A DNA stretch of 31,817 bases from a virus. Numbering within the stretch: the first letter of the stretch is position 1; the number at the start of each line of letters is the position of its first letter. The notes under the pieces were generated by a model. That model was not told the DNA's origin and did no database searches. It worked only from the letters and a program-made list of their open reading frames with translations. Positions 1-7,901 of the stretch are shown here, in pieces. The stretch is taken from the IMG/VR virus record IMGVR_UViG_3300025426_000736, positions 1-31,817 of that record. One strand, given 5' to 3'. Made by a program: the position numbers and the translations under genes.

Positions 1-297
1 TATCACGTTATGAACGGTATGATCCTTAGCCATATTCCTGTTCACGCAGAAAGTCTTGGACGTTTTGGTGTTAACATTCACGGACACTTACACGCAAATC
101 GTGTTAAAAAAGCCCGTGGAGTTGATGCTAGAACTGGTGAAGTTTTATACAGCGATGAAAACGATGTTCGCTATCATTGCGTTTGCGTAGAACAAACACC
201 AGACTTTGCACCTATCTTGTTTGAAGATGTTATCCGTAACATTGAAACAGAAGGTGGAAGCGTAGGATTTAGGAACGGAAATGGTCCTACTATGTAA
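1..297 (+). CDS. Metallophosphoesterase, C-terminal part (5' end outside window)
   Basis: The reading frame is open from the first base and ends at TAA 295-297, so this is the last 98 residues of a longer protein. It contains the metal-binding C-terminal motifs of calcineurin-like phosphoesterases: LSHIPVH (the 'GHxP'-type motif) and IHGHLHANRV (the GHxH motif). The N-terminal DxH, GD and GNHE motifs would lie upstream. Known members hydrolyse phosphomono- or phosphodiesters with two metal ions; the substrate here cannot be told. A second metallophosphoesterase is complete at 27083-27943, so the phage has at least two. A strong terminator follows 14 nt after the stop, so this gene closes its transcription unit. 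Confidence 0.8.
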   Translation, partial: YHVMNGMILSHIPVHAESLGRFGVNIHGHLHANRVKKARGVDARTGEVLYSDENDVRYHCVCVEQTPDFAPILFEDVIRNIETEGGSVGFRNGNGPTM

Positions 298-310
298 TAT
301 AGTAGCACTT

Positions 311-338
311 AAATAGGGCCTCAGGGCCCTATTTTTTT
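311..338 (+). terminator. Rho-independent terminator
   Basis: AATAGGGCC (312-320), loop TCAG, then GGCCCTATT (325-333) form a perfect 9-bp GC-rich stem followed by a run of T to 338. It sits just after the phosphoesterase stop codon and insulates it from the tail-fibre gene. Confidence 0.92.
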
Positions 339-361
339 GGCTAACGCTTCTATCTCTATTG

Positions 362-369
362 AATAAATA
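362..369 (+). promoter_or_regulatory. Possible T4-type late promoter (AATAAATA)
   Basis: AATAAATA followed by C matches the T4 late -10 element TATAAATA at 7 of 8 positions. It lies 26 nt upstream of the tail-fibre ATG, which leaves room for a short leader with a GGAG ribosome site at 383-386. A structural gene right after a terminator is a sensible place for a late promoter. In AT-rich DNA such a match can be chance, and I see no convincing second copy in the window. Confidence 0.3.
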
Positions 370-394
370 CACTATAGAATAACGGAGATAGCCC

Positions 395-1303
395 ATGTCG
401 CTACGTATTAGACGCGGAACAGACGCCCAAAGACAAACAACCCTACTCGATCAGGGAGAATTAGCTTATACAACAGATACTCAAAAACTTTTCATAGGTG
501 ATGGAGCAAGTTCTGGAGGTGTAAATGTACTATCTTCTGCAGCCGGTACTGGGTTAATATTCGATCACGTAACACAAACACTTAAAGTTTCTGGATCTAA
601 TACTATTGTCGAAGCAGATGCTGCTCCAAGCCTTGGTGGCACTTTAAATCTTAATAGTCATAATATTATTGGAACTGGTAATATTACTATCTCTGGCAAC
701 ATTGGCGCAACTGGTAATATTGGAACAAACGGTTCATTATACTCGTCCGGGTTAACTATTTCTGGAAATAGCAGTTTAGCATTATCAAGCAGTAATGTAA
801 GTACTTTAAATGTAACTGGTATTACAACTGGTGTGAATGGTGGCATTCCTACAGTGGCATTTTCTTCGTCTAAAGGAACATTGTCTAGTCCTGTAATTAC
901 AGGGCCTGGCGATCAGTTATTTGTTCTTTCATTTAGAGGATTCGTTACAGGATCTCCAAACAAAAATACAGTTTCGACAGCTTTAATTTCTTCGTGGGAT
1001 TCAGGCGCTACAATGACTAATAGTACTCCTGGAGGAGTATTTAAAATAGGTGTCCCGAATAACAACAGTGGTTTTAATTTTGTAACATTTACTGGTATAT
1101 CAGGAGTATTAAGTTGTCCAATATCTAGCACAACTGTATATTCAAGTCCATCACATCCATTACCAAGTGCTAGTATTGTAGGAAAAGGTGCTAGGGCATT
1201 TGTATCCGATGCTACAACAAATACATTTGGTTCTACGTACACTAGTGGTGGAACATACAATGTTCCAGTCTGGACCGACGGAACAACTTGGTATATTGGT
1301 TAA
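395..1303 (+). CDS. Tail-fibre / tropism-determinant-type virion protein
   Basis: This 302-residue protein starts with a repeat-type domain (MSLRIRRGT...GELAYTTDTQKLFIGDG, residues 1-37). The same pattern is found at the N-terminus of phage major tropism determinants and many tail fibres. The middle (about 60-150) is rich in Gly, Ser, Thr and Asn with short repeats such as NITISGNIGATGNIG, typical of beta-helical fibre shafts. The C-terminal part (about 160-302) is beta-rich with almost no charge clusters and ends in a TDGTTWYIG motif that looks like a compact tip. GGAG lies 9 nt before the ATG. It is the only recognisable structural gene here and stands immediately before the enzyme island, so it is a possible substrate of the island; that is inference. 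Confidence 0.72.
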   Translation: MSLRIRRGTDAQRQTTLLDQGELAYTTDTQKLFIGDGASSGGVNVLSSAAGTGLIFDHVTQTLKVSGSNTIVEADAAPSLGGTLNLNSHNIIGTGNITISGNIGATGNIGTNGSLYSSGLTISGNSSLALSSSNVSTLNVTGITTGVNGGIPTVAFSSSKGTLSSPVITGPGDQLFVLSFRGFVTGSPNKNTVSTALISSWDSGATMTNSTPGGVFKIGVPNNNSGFNFVTFTGISGVLSCPISSTTVYSSPSHPLPSASIVGKGARAFVSDATTNTFGSTYTSGGTYNVPVWTDGTTWYIG

Positions 1304-1374
1304 TTCTATTTGATAATATTTCAGTTTTAAAATCTCAAAAGATAACGAATGATATATAAATGAAAGGATCATTT

Positions 1375-2220
1375 ATGAATTATTCTATACACGAGAATGG
1401 CTGGACGGTGTTAGCCGATGTCGACTTAAAAACTATAACACAAGATGAAGTAAATCAATTAGCCAGATTGATTGCTTCAAACACATGTGTTGTAATTAGA
1501 AATCAATTCTTGACAGTTGAAGAAGAAATGCATGTTATTAACATGTTTAAAAATCCAGAAGTATTTGTTGAAGAACATGTATCCGAAGAACGATACAAGC
1601 AATGGTATGTGGAAAACTCTGGCGGAGTAATAACAAGAGTAACTGGCGAAAAAAATGAACATGGTACACCAGGAATTGCAGGTTACATTGATGAAATGAC
1701 TTGGCACTGCAATCATCCTTATCGAAAAGATCGTAAGCCAATTGTGTGGCTATACGGAGTTAGAGGAACCGCAGGATCTCGAACAAGTTGGAATAATAAC
1801 ATCTTATCATATAATGATTTAGATCAAACACAAAAAGATTTTTTATCCACGCTAAAGATACGTGCCAAGAAAGGTATAGACCATGCAGTACATAAAGCAG
1901 GTACAACTGGGATGGTAGTTGACGGGTATAATCCAGATGTCGTTTACACAAACATTGCTGGAAAAACTGGATTGTTTTTTCCTTTCCTACAAATAGAAAG
2001 TTTTGTAGGAATGACTCCTGCAGAAAGTCAAGCTATTATTAAGCCGTTAGCAGAATTTACAATACAAGAAAAATATTGTTATCATCATGATTGGCAAGAT
2101 GGTGATTTAGTTATTAGCGAACAATGGCTAGGTATACACAAGCGTTGGAAATTTGAAGGGATTGAAAAACGTATGGTACATCGTGCTGTATTTGATTTCC
2201 CCGATCAAGATTATAAGTAA
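1375..2220 (+). CDS. TauD/TfdA-like 2-oxoglutarate/Fe(II) dioxygenase, HxN variant
   Basis: This 281-residue protein has the size of TauD. It has a candidate metal motif WHCN (His111, Asn113), a distal His255 in WLGIHKRW, and Arg266 and Arg270 spaced His-x10-Arg-x3-Arg, as TauD uses for metal, 2-oxoglutarate and substrate. The first triad normally reads HxD; here the acid is Asn. Family members use O2 and 2-oxoglutarate to hydroxylate or otherwise oxidise small molecules. I place the start at 1375 rather than the in-frame ATG at 1360 because AAAGGA lies just before 1375 and the paralogue at 4158 aligns from its own MNY start. The gene ends in a terminator and converges on the next gene with a 10-nt overlap. 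Fold assignment is fairly sure; activity is open. Confidence 0.78.
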   Translation: MNYSIHENGWTVLADVDLKTITQDEVNQLARLIASNTCVVIRNQFLTVEEEMHVINMFKNPEVFVEEHVSEERYKQWYVENSGGVITRVTGEKNEHGTPGIAGYIDEMTWHCNHPYRKDRKPIVWLYGVRGTAGSRTSWNNNILSYNDLDQTQKDFLSTLKIRAKKGIDHAVHKAGTTGMVVDGYNPDVVYTNIAGKTGLFFPFLQIESFVGMTPAESQAIIKPLAEFTIQEKYCYHHDWQDGDLVISEQWLGIHKRWKFEGIEKRMVHRAVFDFPDQDYK

Positions 2221-2771
2221 TCCCATCTGGGATTTTTTTCTAATTCTTTTAAAAATTTATCAGCATACAATTCCCAGACAGTCTGTCTATTACCCCTGTA
2301 GTCTAATTCTTTAATACGTTTCATCTGTCCTGTAGCTTCCATAGCAGGCCCGAATATATTATGAACTAGTCGTTGTGTACCTACACTACTTTCATTACTA
2401 GTAATATACAGATTAGCCCAAGGCGGGCTCCATTCAATACAAGTAGGTATTAAAAACTGACTAGTTACATGCTGATGGGTGATTATTTGATTACGAGTTC
2501 TTATACTTGGAATCGGGATATGATCTGAAAAAACACAAGTACGTGCTGCAATTCGATAAGCATCTTCTCCCATTTCAGGAAAACTATGCGCAGCTACACT
2601 TCCAACTGCTTTATCATGGTAATATAGAATCCATACAGCCCAATGTTTTTCTTTGGCAAGACTGTCTACTAGCATTTTTTGACTAGAATTATTCGTAAAT
2701 CCTTTTGCTTCTGCTGTAGCATAAAATTCAGTAAGATTCAAATCTTCCGACCAAGGTATTATAGTAAACAT
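2211..2771 (-). CDS. GNAT-like acyltransferase (probable)
   Basis: 186 residues. A central segment (about 40-110: WAVWILYYHDKAVGSVAAHSF, then YRIAARTCVFSD) has the beta4-beta5 look of GNAT N-acyltransferases, where a 'kaVG' strand is followed by one reporting the effect. A later SSVGTQRL stretch (near 133) could be the phosphate-contacting loop. I do not see a textbook Q/RxxGxG/A acetyl-CoA motif, so this is a fold-level guess. Its start overlaps the upstream kinase-like gene by 13 nt, so the two are co-translated. It converges with the dioxygenase gene. In this setting an acyl transfer to an intermediate or to a carrier would fit, but no substrate can be named. Confidence 0.45.
   Translation of the reverse strand: MFTIIPWSEDLNLTEFYATAEAKGFTNNSSQKMLVDSLAKEKHWAVWILYYHDKAVGSVAAHSFPEMGEDAYRIAARTCVFSDHIPIPSIRTRNQIITHQHVTSQFLIPTCIEWSPPWANLYITSNESSVGTQRLVHNIFGPAMEATGQMKRIKELDYRGNRQTVWELYADKFLKELEKNPRWDYL
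2219..2239 (+). terminator. Rho-independent terminator at a convergent junction
   Basis: AATCCC (2219-2224), loop ATCT, GGGATT (2229-2234) and a T run form a short terminator starting in the stop codon of the upstream dioxygenase gene. The same bases encode the C-terminus of the minus-strand gene that ends at 2211. Confidence 0.75.
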
Positions 2772-3439
2772 TTAACTCTTTCAATAAATTCATCAGGATA
2801 ATTAGTTCTAAAACTTTCCCAACACAATTGATCCATAACAGCCCAAGGCTGCGGTTCATCCCATTTAATCCCTAATGCGTCTAAGTGCTTACGCATTTCA
2901 TCTTGTCGTGTTGTATAGATATGGCTTTCGACATCCTTAATACTAATATTAGGTTCAGTATCCCGATAGGTAAAAAAATAATTAATACTTCTTAATCTGC
3001 CGCCAACAACAAAGTAACTACTAGGATGCATACTATACTTGTGCCAACCCATACGCTTGTGAGTTTTAATAATCTCAATCATTTGTTCTTGCCAGTCGGG
3101 AACAACTAAATCATAGTTTGCTTGATCGCATCCTGCTTGTTCCCAAAAATCAGGACCATCGATTTCAAAAAATAACTTACGAGACTTTAAATCAATATTT
3201 GTAATTGTTGGAACTAGATCCGGATAAGCATTACGCATTTGGGTTATATAGTTTACTTCACGTATCCATTTTTCCTCCATCTTGTCAGGATCTACTACTT
3301 GATTTTTGCCCTTATGATATTCAGTATCATTATGATACCATTTACAAAATAATTTTTTATCTTCACTTATGAGGCTTGTATATATTAAATTATTTCGGCA
3401 TAAGCCTTGTCCTGGTACGTTATTGTAATAATATTTCAT
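2759..3439 (-). CDS. Kinase-fold (phosphotransferase-like) protein, degenerate
   Basis: 226 residues laid out like a small protein-kinase/APH fold. A beta-strand carries a lysine (FCKWYHND, Lys33), then a helix carries a glutamate (IREVNYI, Glu61), then an LFFEIDG hinge-like strand (about 90-95), and DWQEQMIEIIKTHKRMGWHK leading to HPSSYFVVGGRLRSINYF (about 138-155). That last stretch sits where a kinase has its catalytic loop and metal-binding Asp. The HxD...N and DFG residues are not clearly kept, unlike the paralogue at 10116-10802, which has TIDF. It could phosphorylate a small molecule or only bind one. The start has no clear ribosome site. It overlaps the GNAT-like gene downstream. Confidence 0.5.
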   Translation of the reverse strand: MKYYYNNVPGQGLCRNNLIYTSLISEDKKLFCKWYHNDTEYHKGKNQVVDPDKMEEKWIREVNYITQMRNAYPDLVPTITNIDLKSRKLFFEIDGPDFWEQAGCDQANYDLVVPDWQEQMIEIIKTHKRMGWHKYSMHPSSYFVVGGRLRSINYFFTYRDTEPNISIKDVESHIYTTRQDEMRKHLDALGIKWDEPQPWAVMDQLCWESFRTNYPDEFIERVKCLL

Positions 3440-3484
3440 AGTATAATAATTAGCAACAAATAAAATAAGTGTAGGAAATTAAGA

Positions 3485-4093
3485 CTACATCGAATAATAA
3501 CACGATTCAGCAACTATCTTATCTACGAACCACTCATAATCTATCGTTCCAAATATACGCATTGTAATTCGCATCCCCGATGACTTAGGAACTTCATGTT
3601 TAAATGCATCGTTTAATAACATTGCGTTGCCTGAAATTATTCTATGGGTTTGGTTTGATTCGTCCCATACCTTACAAAAAGTATTTCCGGTCAATGGAAT
3701 AATACTCAAACCTAGAGAGTTTTCTATATCTGTTGAGTCATCCCAATCTGTGTGAGGAGGAGCAGGTGCTTCGGAAAAATAAATTACTCTAATAGCTCCT
3801 AATTTATTAAACGGCAAATTACTAACAACTGATTTAGTATATGGTATATCCAGGTCATTATCCCAATTCCATTTGTTTAAATCTGCAGATTTAACTTTTC
3901 TAAAATTGTAGCTTTCAATAGTTGGGTTAGATCTTAAAAATAATGAATAAACATATCCTACATTTCCGTAATCATCGGTATGTGTAAATGGAAGACATTT
4001 TGGAGACTTTTTTAAAGGCAAAAGTTCTTCTGCCAGTTTATCATAATCTATGTCTAATTTTAGTTCTGCGGCAACAAGGTTTTTAAAATCCAT
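3485..4093 (-). CDS. 2-oxoglutarate/Fe(II) oxygenase (Asp/Asn beta-hydroxylase-like)
   Basis: 202 residues with an intact facial triad in the double-stranded beta-helix order: His114-x-Asp116 in PPHTDWDD, His166 in AFKHEVP, and Arg175/Arg179 in GMRITMRIFG for 2-oxoglutarate. A mid-domain strand LGLSIIPLTGN followed by GNAMLLNDAFKHEV is the usual core of phage and bacterial aspartyl-hydroxylase-type enzymes, which hydroxylate peptide side chains or small molecules. It is the first gene of a three-gene leftward block, 45 nt upstream of the kinase-like gene and divergent from the second TauD-like gene across a 64-nt gap. Confidence 0.75.
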   Translation of the reverse strand: MDFKNLVAAELKLDIDYDKLAEELLPLKKSPKCLPFTHTDDYGNVGYVYSLFLRSNPTIESYNFRKVKSADLNKWNWDNDLDIPYTKSVVSNLPFNKLGAIRVIYFSEAPAPPHTDWDDSTDIENSLGLSIIPLTGNTFCKVWDESNQTHRIISGNAMLLNDAFKHEVPKSSGMRITMRIFGTIDYEWFVDKIVAESCYYSM

Positions 4094-4157
4094 TGAATAT
4101 TTACCACAATTAAAATTTTCAAAAAAATAAAACGATAAGTATAAAAAAGGAACAGCA

Positions 4158-4994
4158 ATGAATTACCACTTACACAAAAATAATTGGACTGTTATATTAG
4201 ATGACGTTGATTTTAATTTTCTTACTCAAGATGATGTAAATCAATTATCAAAATTAGTAGCAAAATATACTTGTGTAGTTGCAAAAAAACAAAATCTATC
4301 TTTAGAAAATGAGTTAAAGATCTTAAAAATGTTTAAGAATCCCAAACCTCTGTTTAAACCTTCTGATTTTAAATTCAAACATTGTGCTGTAGATCCAGAA
4401 GGAATAATTTGTCGTGTAACAGCTGAGTTAAACGAGCACGGAGAAACCGGAATAGGAGCGAAGATAGGAGATTTTGATTGGCATAATAATTTGCCATGGG
4501 ATCCAACACGTAGTCCTATTATATGGCTTTACGGTGTTAAAGGAACAGCTGATTCTAGAACATCGTGGAATAACAATATACTTGCCTATAATGATTTAGA
4601 TAACACTACAAAAGAAAAATTAAAAAAATTAAAATTGATTGTTAAAGAGCCTTTGATGGCAGATGGTCATCGACCTGAATCATGGGTCAATAATAGACAT
4701 GCATTTGATTTTGTTTATACTAACAATGCAGGTCAAACGGGATTATATTTTCCAGTATATAATATAGATTATTTTGAAGGATTAACAAGAAATGAATCTC
4801 AAGAAATTATAGAACCTTTAAGGAATCATGTATTGCAAGAAAAATACATATACCATCACGACTGGGACGACGGAGACATCGTAATAAGCGATCAGTGGTT
4901 AGGTGTGCATAAGAGATGGAAATTTGTTTCTTTAGAAAACAGAGTGCTACACAGAGCGGCCATTGATTATCCAGATCAAAACTATGAAGAATAG
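4158..4994 (+). CDS. TauD/TfdA-like dioxygenase, second HxN copy
   Basis: 278 residues and a clear paralogue of the gene at 1375: same start (MNY.LH.N.WTV), same blocks RTSWNNNIL.YNDLD, GLYFP, and YHHDW.DGD.VIS.QWLG.HKRWKF. Candidate ligands are His109-x-Asn111 (WHNN), His251, Arg262 and Arg266, keeping the His-x10-Arg-x3-Arg spacing. Both copies therefore have Asn where the family has Asp. It begins the long rightward block running to 9526. AAGGAA sits 8 nt before the ATG and a weak TATAAA at 4140 is the only promoter-like box. The TAG stop overlaps the start of the next gene by 11 nt. Confidence 0.78.
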   Translation: MNYHLHKNNWTVILDDVDFNFLTQDDVNQLSKLVAKYTCVVAKKQNLSLENELKILKMFKNPKPLFKPSDFKFKHCAVDPEGIICRVTAELNEHGETGIGAKIGDFDWHNNLPWDPTRSPIIWLYGVKGTADSRTSWNNNILAYNDLDNTTKEKLKKLKLIVKEPLMADGHRPESWVNNRHAFDFVYTNNAGQTGLYFPVYNIDYFEGLTRNESQEIIEPLRNHVLQEKYIYHHDWDDGDIVISDQWLGVHKRWKFVSLENRVLHRAAIDYPDQNYEE

Positions 4995-6057
4995 TCAAGA
5001 AAATATTATGCCAGAACATACAATATCATTATGCGAACATTGTTATCGCCACATCCCAGCAACAAGATTCGAAAAAGATGGTCGGATGATGCTTGGCAAA
5101 ACTTGCCCTAAACATGGATATCAAGAAGCTATACTAGATATTAACACAGATTTTTACAAAAGCCAAGAGTATCAAAAACGTAAACCAAATTCTTACTGGT
5201 TAGATATTACCAATCGTTGTAATTTAGATTGTCCGCATTGTTATCAAATGCCCGACAATAAAAGTAAAGATCCTAGTATAGATTATTTACTAAGTGAAAT
5301 ACAATCCTGGCCAGACAACGGACTAGCAATAAGTTTAGTAGGAGCAGAGCCTACTGTGCGTAAAGACTTACCAGAGTTGATCAAAGCAATTCTAGCATTG
5401 CCTGGAAAACCTAGAACAATCATTGTAGTAACAAACGGAGTATATCTTGCCAAATGGGATTATGTAAAACGCTTTCAAGGTATACCGAATTTAAAATGGA
5501 CATTTGGTTTGAACCATCCAGACTACAACGGCGGCAATATTCGAGTCAAGCAAATGAAGGGATTAGAAAATTGTGTCAAACTAGGATTAGAAGTTAAGAC
5601 ATTAACTTATACATTGGCCAACCTTGCACAGTTAAAAGATGTACTAGAAGAAATGCAAGACTTTGCTCAACGAGGAGTTTGCTCTAATGCTCGAATACAA
5701 GTGGGTGTAAATATTGGTCGAGTTCCTGAAGGCGAGTTTAATGAATTGTATTTGTCAGATTTAGTTAAGGTTGCTCAACAATTTTGTCTAGATAATAATT
5801 GGTCATGGGAGCCAAACAATCGAACAGGAAATAGGACACACTATGCTGTTAGCATAAATGGTGTTGACCATAAATTCATTAAATGGTGCGATGTACGTAC
5901 AATCGATTTGGAAGAAGTACAAAGTGAGTCCTGGGCAAGTATTGTTCCAGGAAAACCCATGAGCCCGTTGTTACATCAAGTCATCCTTAGAGATCAAGCT
6001 GTAAATAAAGGACTGATGCTGTATGATACAGTACCTGAAAAATATAGACATGAATAA
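4984..6057 (+). CDS. Radical SAM enzyme with N-terminal Cys/His cluster (copy 1)
   Basis: 357 residues. The N-terminal domain has CEHC (Cys17, Cys20) and KTCPKHG (Cys41, His44), a metal-site pattern seen in front of the radical SAM core in the COG1964-like family that includes MJ0619-type methyltransferases and tetraether lipid synthases. The core begins with the [4Fe-4S]-binding NRCNLDCPHCYQ (Cys79, 83, 86) followed by LVGAEPTVR, a variant of the GGEP motif for SAM. The C-terminal third shows no obvious further Fe-S ligands. I chose the ATG at 4984 because it overlaps the upstream stop like its neighbours; ATG 5008 is an alternative that matches the paralogue's N-terminus better. Substrate unknown. 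Confidence 0.82.
   Translation: MKNSQENIMPEHTISLCEHCYRHIPATRFEKDGRMMLGKTCPKHGYQEAILDINTDFYKSQEYQKRKPNSYWLDITNRCNLDCPHCYQMPDNKSKDPSIDYLLSEIQSWPDNGLAISLVGAEPTVRKDLPELIKAILALPGKPRTIIVVTNGVYLAKWDYVKRFQGIPNLKWTFGLNHPDYNGGNIRVKQMKGLENCVKLGLEVKTLTYTLANLAQLKDVLEEMQDFAQRGVCSNARIQVGVNIGRVPEGEFNELYLSDLVKVAQQFCLDNNWSWEPNNRTGNRTHYAVSINGVDHKFIKWCDVRTIDLEEVQSESWASIVPGKPMSPLLHQVILRDQAVNKGLMLYDTVPEKYRHE
5336..5366 (+). repeat. 31-bp exact repeat, copy 1, in tandem radical SAM genes
   Basis: Thirty-one bases encoding the VGAEPTVRK segment are identical to 6384-6414. A 23-bp exact match also spans the CPHCYQM codons of both genes. This is nucleotide-level identity, including third positions. Confidence 0.85.
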
Positions 6058-7114
6058 ATTAGAAGATACATTATCTCTGTGTGAGCATTGTTACAGACAC
6101 ATTCCGGCTATTAGATTTGAACGTGATGGACAAATATGGTTATGGAAAAAATGTAAGTGGCACGGAGAAAGCGAACATTTAGTAGAGCCTAATGGAGAAT
6201 TTTATCTTAATTACATCTACAATAGGCATGCTTTAAAAAGTTATTTTGTAGAAGTTACTAATCGTTGCAATTTAAAATGTCCGCATTGTTATCAAATGCC
6301 AGACGCTGACAGTAAAGATCCTAGTATCGATGATCTATTAAATTTGATTAGTGCATGGCCCGATGACGGATATCCAGTAGCACTAGTAGGAGCAGAGCCT
6401 ACTGTGCGTAAAGATCTTCCTGAACTAATTTCGGCTATACAATCATTATCTGGAAAACCGCGTGGCATCATGATATTAACAAATGGTGTTAATTTAACAG
6501 ATAATGAATACACTAGTCGATTTAGCAATTTTAAAAATTTAATGTGGACTGTAGGTCTTAATCATCCAGACTATCAAGGACATGTTGTTCGTCGTAAACA
6601 AATGGAAGGAATTAAAAATGCTAAATCTGCTGGGCTAAGAATAAAGAATATAAGTTATACTTTAGAAGATCTAGGCCAATTAGAATATTGTTTAGAAGAA
6701 ATACAACAATTTGGTACAGATATTTGTGAACAATATCGAGTTAGGTGCGGAGCAGACATTGGTAGATATCCAGGATCCCCTAAAATATTTTTAAGTGATT
6801 TAATTAACGCAACTAAAGAAATTAGCAAAAGAAAAGGTTGGGATTATAAAGAAGATCCTGCTAGCGGTAATAGGGCTCATTATCCTGTTATAATTAACGG
6901 ATTGCTAATTAAAATTATTCAATGGCCTGATGTTAAAACACTAGACTTAAGAGAAATACAAACAGAAGCAATAGCAGATATTTTGCCAGGCAAGCCGCCA
7001 AGTCCATTAGTGCATCAAGTTATTTTAAGAGATGGCGCATTAAACAAAGGTTTACCTCTATACGATACAATACCACAGGAGTACATAGATAATTATGGCC
7101 ATAAAAGGAATTAA
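6050..7114 (+). CDS. Radical SAM enzyme with N-terminal Cys/His cluster (copy 2)
   Basis: 354 residues, tandem paralogue of the preceding gene. Cys11, Cys14, Cys35 and His38 form the N-terminal site, Cys73, Cys77 and Cys80 (NRCNLKCPHC) the radical SAM cluster, and LVGAEPTVRKDLPELI is identical in the copy next door. The start at 6050 overlaps the previous stop by 8 nt (ATGAATAA); an upstream in-frame start at 6023 would lengthen the overlap for no gain. The two C-termini also match (LHQVILRD versus VHQVILRD, GL.LYDT.P). Two linked copies suggest two sequential steps or a heterodimer. Confidence 0.82.
   Translation: MNKLEDTLSLCEHCYRHIPAIRFERDGQIWLWKKCKWHGESEHLVEPNGEFYLNYIYNRHALKSYFVEVTNRCNLKCPHCYQMPDADSKDPSIDDLLNLISAWPDDGYPVALVGAEPTVRKDLPELISAIQSLSGKPRGIMILTNGVNLTDNEYTSRFSNFKNLMWTVGLNHPDYQGHVVRRKQMEGIKNAKSAGLRIKNISYTLEDLGQLEYCLEEIQQFGTDICEQYRVRCGADIGRYPGSPKIFLSDLINATKEISKRKGWDYKEDPASGNRAHYPVIINGLLIKIIQWPDVKTLDLREIQTEAIADILPGKPPSPLVHQVILRDGALNKGLPLYDTIPQEYIDNYGHKRN
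6384..6414 (+). repeat. 31-bp exact repeat, copy 2
   Basis: Partner of 5336-5366. The direct repeats lie about 1,048 nt apart in the same reading phase, so recombination between them would yield a single in-frame hybrid radical SAM gene. Confidence 0.85.
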
Positions 7115-7901
7115 TAATCAAACATATTTAGACATGTCTCCATATTTAGATATGAATAAGTTTGATCAACTACAGCCTGAAATATTATCAGGGTTTGCTC
7201 TAGCTCGACCATATGCTAAAGAAGGTACGTGGATGGCTCCTGGATTTACATTCGACAACATGAGTTATGTTCCGCATTGGAAGCCTATATACAAAGCCAT
7301 GAGTGAGTTTTTAGATTTGCCTAACGACAGTCCTATTAAACAAGCAGGTCTAGCATTAATGCCTAAGGATTTTAAAAACTTTCAAGAACGCAATATATTC
7401 ACACGTTATCTAAAGATGGCCATGGGCGCATATGATCCATACATTTACTACTACTTGTGGGAAGAAGGTTCTTGGGATGATAGAACTGCTCCACGCAAAC
7501 TAACTTCTGAAGCTGAATACTTTCCTGAAACTGTTAAATGGGTTGAAAGCCTAGTAGGTACAGTGTTTGAAGAGATTGGGCGTGTTATATTCTTTCATTG
7601 TGAAGCAGATGGTATACCATTTGAACATAGAGACTTAGATGCTAAAAACGGCATTGACGTTGTTAAGCCACATCGCAATGAATTTATACACATACGCCCT
7701 AACACAAAGAAAGCATTTTATTTGTGGGATCCTGAAACTAAAGATAAAACATATCTTAACACTCGTGCCGCATGGTGGAATGATGTCGACTGGCATGGTG
7801 GTGAACGTATTATGGAACAAAGTTACGGACTACGTATTGATGGTAAGTTCACAGACGCATTCCGTAAACAACTAGGTATTGATCACATAGAGAGTTATTA
7901 A
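7095..7901 (+). CDS. 2-oxoglutarate/Fe(II) oxygenase-like protein, long form
   Basis: 268 residues. The C-terminal half has a plausible catalytic set: His178-x-Asp180 (FEHRDLD), His234 (DWHGGERI) and Arg247 (YGLRIDG), with core strands FIHIRPNTKKAFYLWD between them. The N-terminal 160 residues are mostly aromatic and helical (MGAYDPYIYYYLW) and match nothing I recognise; they may be a substrate-binding lid. Its first 20 nt overlap the radical SAM gene upstream and its stop shares one base with the next start. It belongs to the same oxygenase superfamily as the three genes that follow, but it is longer and more divergent. Confidence 0.68.
   Translation: MAIKGINNQTYLDMSPYLDMNKFDQLQPEILSGFALARPYAKEGTWMAPGFTFDNMSYVPHWKPIYKAMSEFLDLPNDSPIKQAGLALMPKDFKNFQERNIFTRYLKMAMGAYDPYIYYYLWEEGSWDDRTAPRKLTSEAEYFPETVKWVESLVGTVFEEIGRVIFFHCEADGIPFEHRDLDAKNGIDVVKPHRNEFIHIRPNTKKAFYLWDPETKDKTYLNTRAAWWNDVDWHGGERIMEQSYGLRIDGKFTDAFRKQLGIDHIESY

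Noticed and set aside
1355-1362. TATAAATG, 7 of 8 match to the T4 late promoter, before the first TauD-like gene
   Set aside because: Only 12 nt separate it from the start codon, so a transcript would begin after the ribosome site; the region is very AT-rich.
4140-4145. TATAAA as a -10 box for the 4158-9526 block
   Set aside because: The best -35 at 17-nt spacing (TTTCAA) matches 3 of 6, not enough to call a promoter.
4992-4994. Amber readthrough joining the TauD-like gene to the downstream frame, given the possible CUA anticodon
   Set aside because: The frame after TAG does not continue the protein family and the next gene has its own start; the TAG is an ordinary stop.
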